A program made the position numbers and the translations under genes. The notes under the pieces were generated by a model. The model was not told where the DNA came from. It searched no databases and worked only from the letters and a program-made list of their open reading frames with translations. From UBA6197 sp047638075 (lineage in GTDB: Bacteria > Pseudomonadota > Alphaproteobacteria > Rhodobacterales > Rhodobacteraceae), in NCBI RefSeq assembly GCF_047638075.1, contig NZ_JBLJBV010000067.1, positions 1-16,092 on the forward strand: a stretch of DNA of 16,092 nucleotides, in the 5' to 3' direction. Below, in pieces: positions 14,841 to 16,092 of the stretch. Numbering within the stretch: the first letter of the stretch is position 1; every line of letters begins with the position of its first letter.

Positions 14841-15458
14841 ATGTGTCCCGTACTTGCCACTGATGCGCAGGCAAAGACGCTGGAGCTGGTAGCACTGGGC
14901 GACAGCCTGACGCAGGGGTATGGGCTGGCCCCCGACGACGGGTTGGTGGCGCAACTGCAACGCTGGCTTCTGGCCCATGGCGCGGATGTGACGGTGATCA
15001 ACGCCGGTGTTTCGGGCGACACCACGGCAGGCGGTCGGGCGCGGCTGGACTGGTCGCTAAGCGATCAGACCGATGCGCTGATGATCGCGCTGGGGGGAAA
15101 TGATCTGCTGCGCGGTCTGCCCCCCGAAGAAGCCCGCGCCAATCTGGATGCGATGCTGAGCACGGCAAACGCGCGCAATCTGCCGGTGCTGCTGATCGGC
15201 CTTCCGGCCCCCGGCAACTATGGGCCGGACTACAAGGCCGCGTTCGACGCGCTCTGGCCAGAGCTTGCGGCGAAACATGGCGCGCTGCTGGTCACGAATC
15301 TGCTGGCCCCGATCACGGACCTGCCGCCCAAGGCCCGTGCCGCGCAAGCCCTGATGCAAGAAGACGGCATCCACCCCGCGCCTGACGGTGTGGCGCTGAT
15401 TGTCGACCATCTTGGCCCAACTGTGCTGGAACTGCTTGCGCAGGTGCCGCCCCGGTAA
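14841..15458 (+). CDS. tesA: TesA-like SGNH arylesterase / lysophospholipase
   Basis: Periplasmic SGNH-fold hydrolase with block I LGDSLTQGYGL (catalytic Ser), block II AGVSGDTTAGG, block III ALGGNDLLRG, and block V EDGIHPAPDG (catalytic Asp and His). It cleaves acyl esters or thioesters as in E. coli TesA. The first AUG in frame, at 14841, sits inside what looks like a signal peptide (NLLAATILVMCPVLATDAQA, cleavage before KTLEL). No ATG, GTG or TTG precedes that stretch within the intergenic space, so the true start may be a rarer codon such as the CTG at 14820, or the export signal may be partly lost. Divergent from the ATPase gene, the same association as tesA-ybbA-ybbP in E. coli. Confidence 0.88.
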   Translation: MCPVLATDAQAKTLELVALGDSLTQGYGLAPDDGLVAQLQRWLLAHGADVTVINAGVSGDTTAGGRARLDWSLSDQTDALMIALGGNDLLRGLPPEEARANLDAMLSTANARNLPVLLIGLPAPGNYGPDYKAAFDALWPELAAKHGALLVTNLLAPITDLPPKARAAQALMQEDGIHPAPDGVALIVDHLGPTVLELLAQVPPR

Positions 15459-15482
15459 CAGCGCGGCGAACGGTGCCAAGCC

Positions 15483-16092
15483 TCACCCCTGCGGGTCGAT
15501 CAGCCGGCCATATTCCTGAATTGCGAAACGATCCGTCATTCCGGCGACATAATCCAGCACGACACGGGCCAATTCTGTGCGCGAATTATCAGACTGGCGC
15601 GCTTTGGAGATATCGCCATGCCAATCTTCTGGCAGCAATTCGGGCTGATCCAGAAACAGCGGAAACAGCGCGTTGACCATGCCCGTAACCCGCTGGCGTT
15701 CCTCAACGACCGAAGGCGCACGATACATCCGTGTGAACAAGAACCCCTTGATTGCCTTGAGGTTTTGATAAAGCGGTTTTGAAAACCGGATGATCGGCCC
15801 CTCCATCCCGCGAATATCGTCAACCGTTTCAGGCCGCAGGGCTGACAGCCGGTTTTCGGCCACCGCGATCACATCCTCGACCATCACGCCAAACACCCGG
15901 CGCAGCGCCTCATGTCTGCGGCGCATCGGCTCAAGATCCGGGTGCATCCGGTCAACTGCCTCAAAACATTCGGAAATCACGGGAAGCGCGCATAGATCAT
16001 CTTCGCTGAACAGCCCCGCGCGCAACCCGTCATGCAAATCGTGGTGGTTATAGGCCACATCATCGGCCACCGCCGCCACCTGCGCCTCGGCG
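15483..16092 (-). CDS. dgt: deoxyguanosinetriphosphate triphosphohydrolase, C-terminal part (runs off the window)
   Basis: The last 202 residues of a dGTPase-like HD-domain protein, which hydrolyses dNTPs (classically dGTP) to the nucleoside and triphosphate. The fragment starts in the AEAQVAAVADDVAYNHHDLHDGLRAG region, whose 'ADD.AYN.HD..DG' block is a hallmark of the family including HD-domain ligands, and continues through FLFTRMYRAPSV to the stop at 15483-15485. The frame is still open at the right edge, so the first half lies outside. It converges on tesA with only 24 bp between the stops; no terminator is obvious there. Confidence 0.92.
   Translation of the reverse strand, partial: AEAQVAAVADDVAYNHHDLHDGLRAGLFSEDDLCALPVISECFEAVDRMHPDLEPMRRRHEALRRVFGVMVEDVIAVAENRLSALRPETVDDIRGMEGPIIRFSKPLYQNLKAIKGFLFTRMYRAPSVVEERQRVTGMVNALFPLFLDQPELLPEDWHGDISKARQSDNSRTELARVVLDYVAGMTDRFAIQEYGRLIDPQG

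Noticed and set aside
1..16092. CRISPR array or toxin-antitoxin pair
   Set aside because: No regularly spaced long direct repeats and no pair of small overlapping ORFs with recognisable toxin or antitoxin features.

Overview
The window looks like chromosomal DNA from an alphaproteobacterium, most likely Rhodobacteraceae (Roseobacter/Rhodobacter type). The grounds are gene content and order on the right-hand side (trxB divergent from an Lrp regulator, a lone myo-inositol 2-dehydrogenase-like gene, tesA divergent from a ybbA/ybbP-type ABC pair, and a dGTPase) together with its high GC and codon choice. This is an inference; no marker gene that fixes the genus is present.

Two parts are separated by a tRNA-Ser(UGA) gene at 7664-7751 (minus strand). 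Left of it, about 1-7660 is an accessory region of visibly lower GC, littered with broken mobile DNA. It holds the 3' end of an IS3-family element with its terminal repeat (1-443), a small conserved-looking ORF followed by a fragment of what I recall as a recombinase-associated protein (481-1018), an IS21-family left end with a truncated istA (6784-about 6996), and a 5'-truncated Sel1-repeat gene (7068-7442). Between these remnants lies one compact minus-strand operon read from 6648 down to 1187. It encodes a DUF3604 protein (periplasmic, PHP-like putative metallohydrolase, with two in-frame stop codons), a membrane-anchored parvulin-type prolyl isomerase, and three consecutive HupE/UreJ-like membrane proteins. 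Three of its gene junctions are 4-base overlaps or very short gaps. This cassette is the part most worth a second look. A plausible but untested reading is metal (Ni/Co-type) import coupled to folding or metallation of an exported DUF3604 enzyme.

Right of the tRNA, 8126-16092 is ordinary chromosome: trxB (minus) and an Lrp/AsnC regulator (plus) share a divergent intergenic region with a 17-bp near-palindrome; a small lipoprotein lytic transglycosylase (plus) converges on an iolG-like dehydrogenase (minus) across a strong hairpin; an FtsX-type permease and its ATPase (minus, ATGA overlap) are divergent from a TesA-like SGNH esterase (plus); and the 3' part of a dGTPase gene (minus) runs off the right edge.
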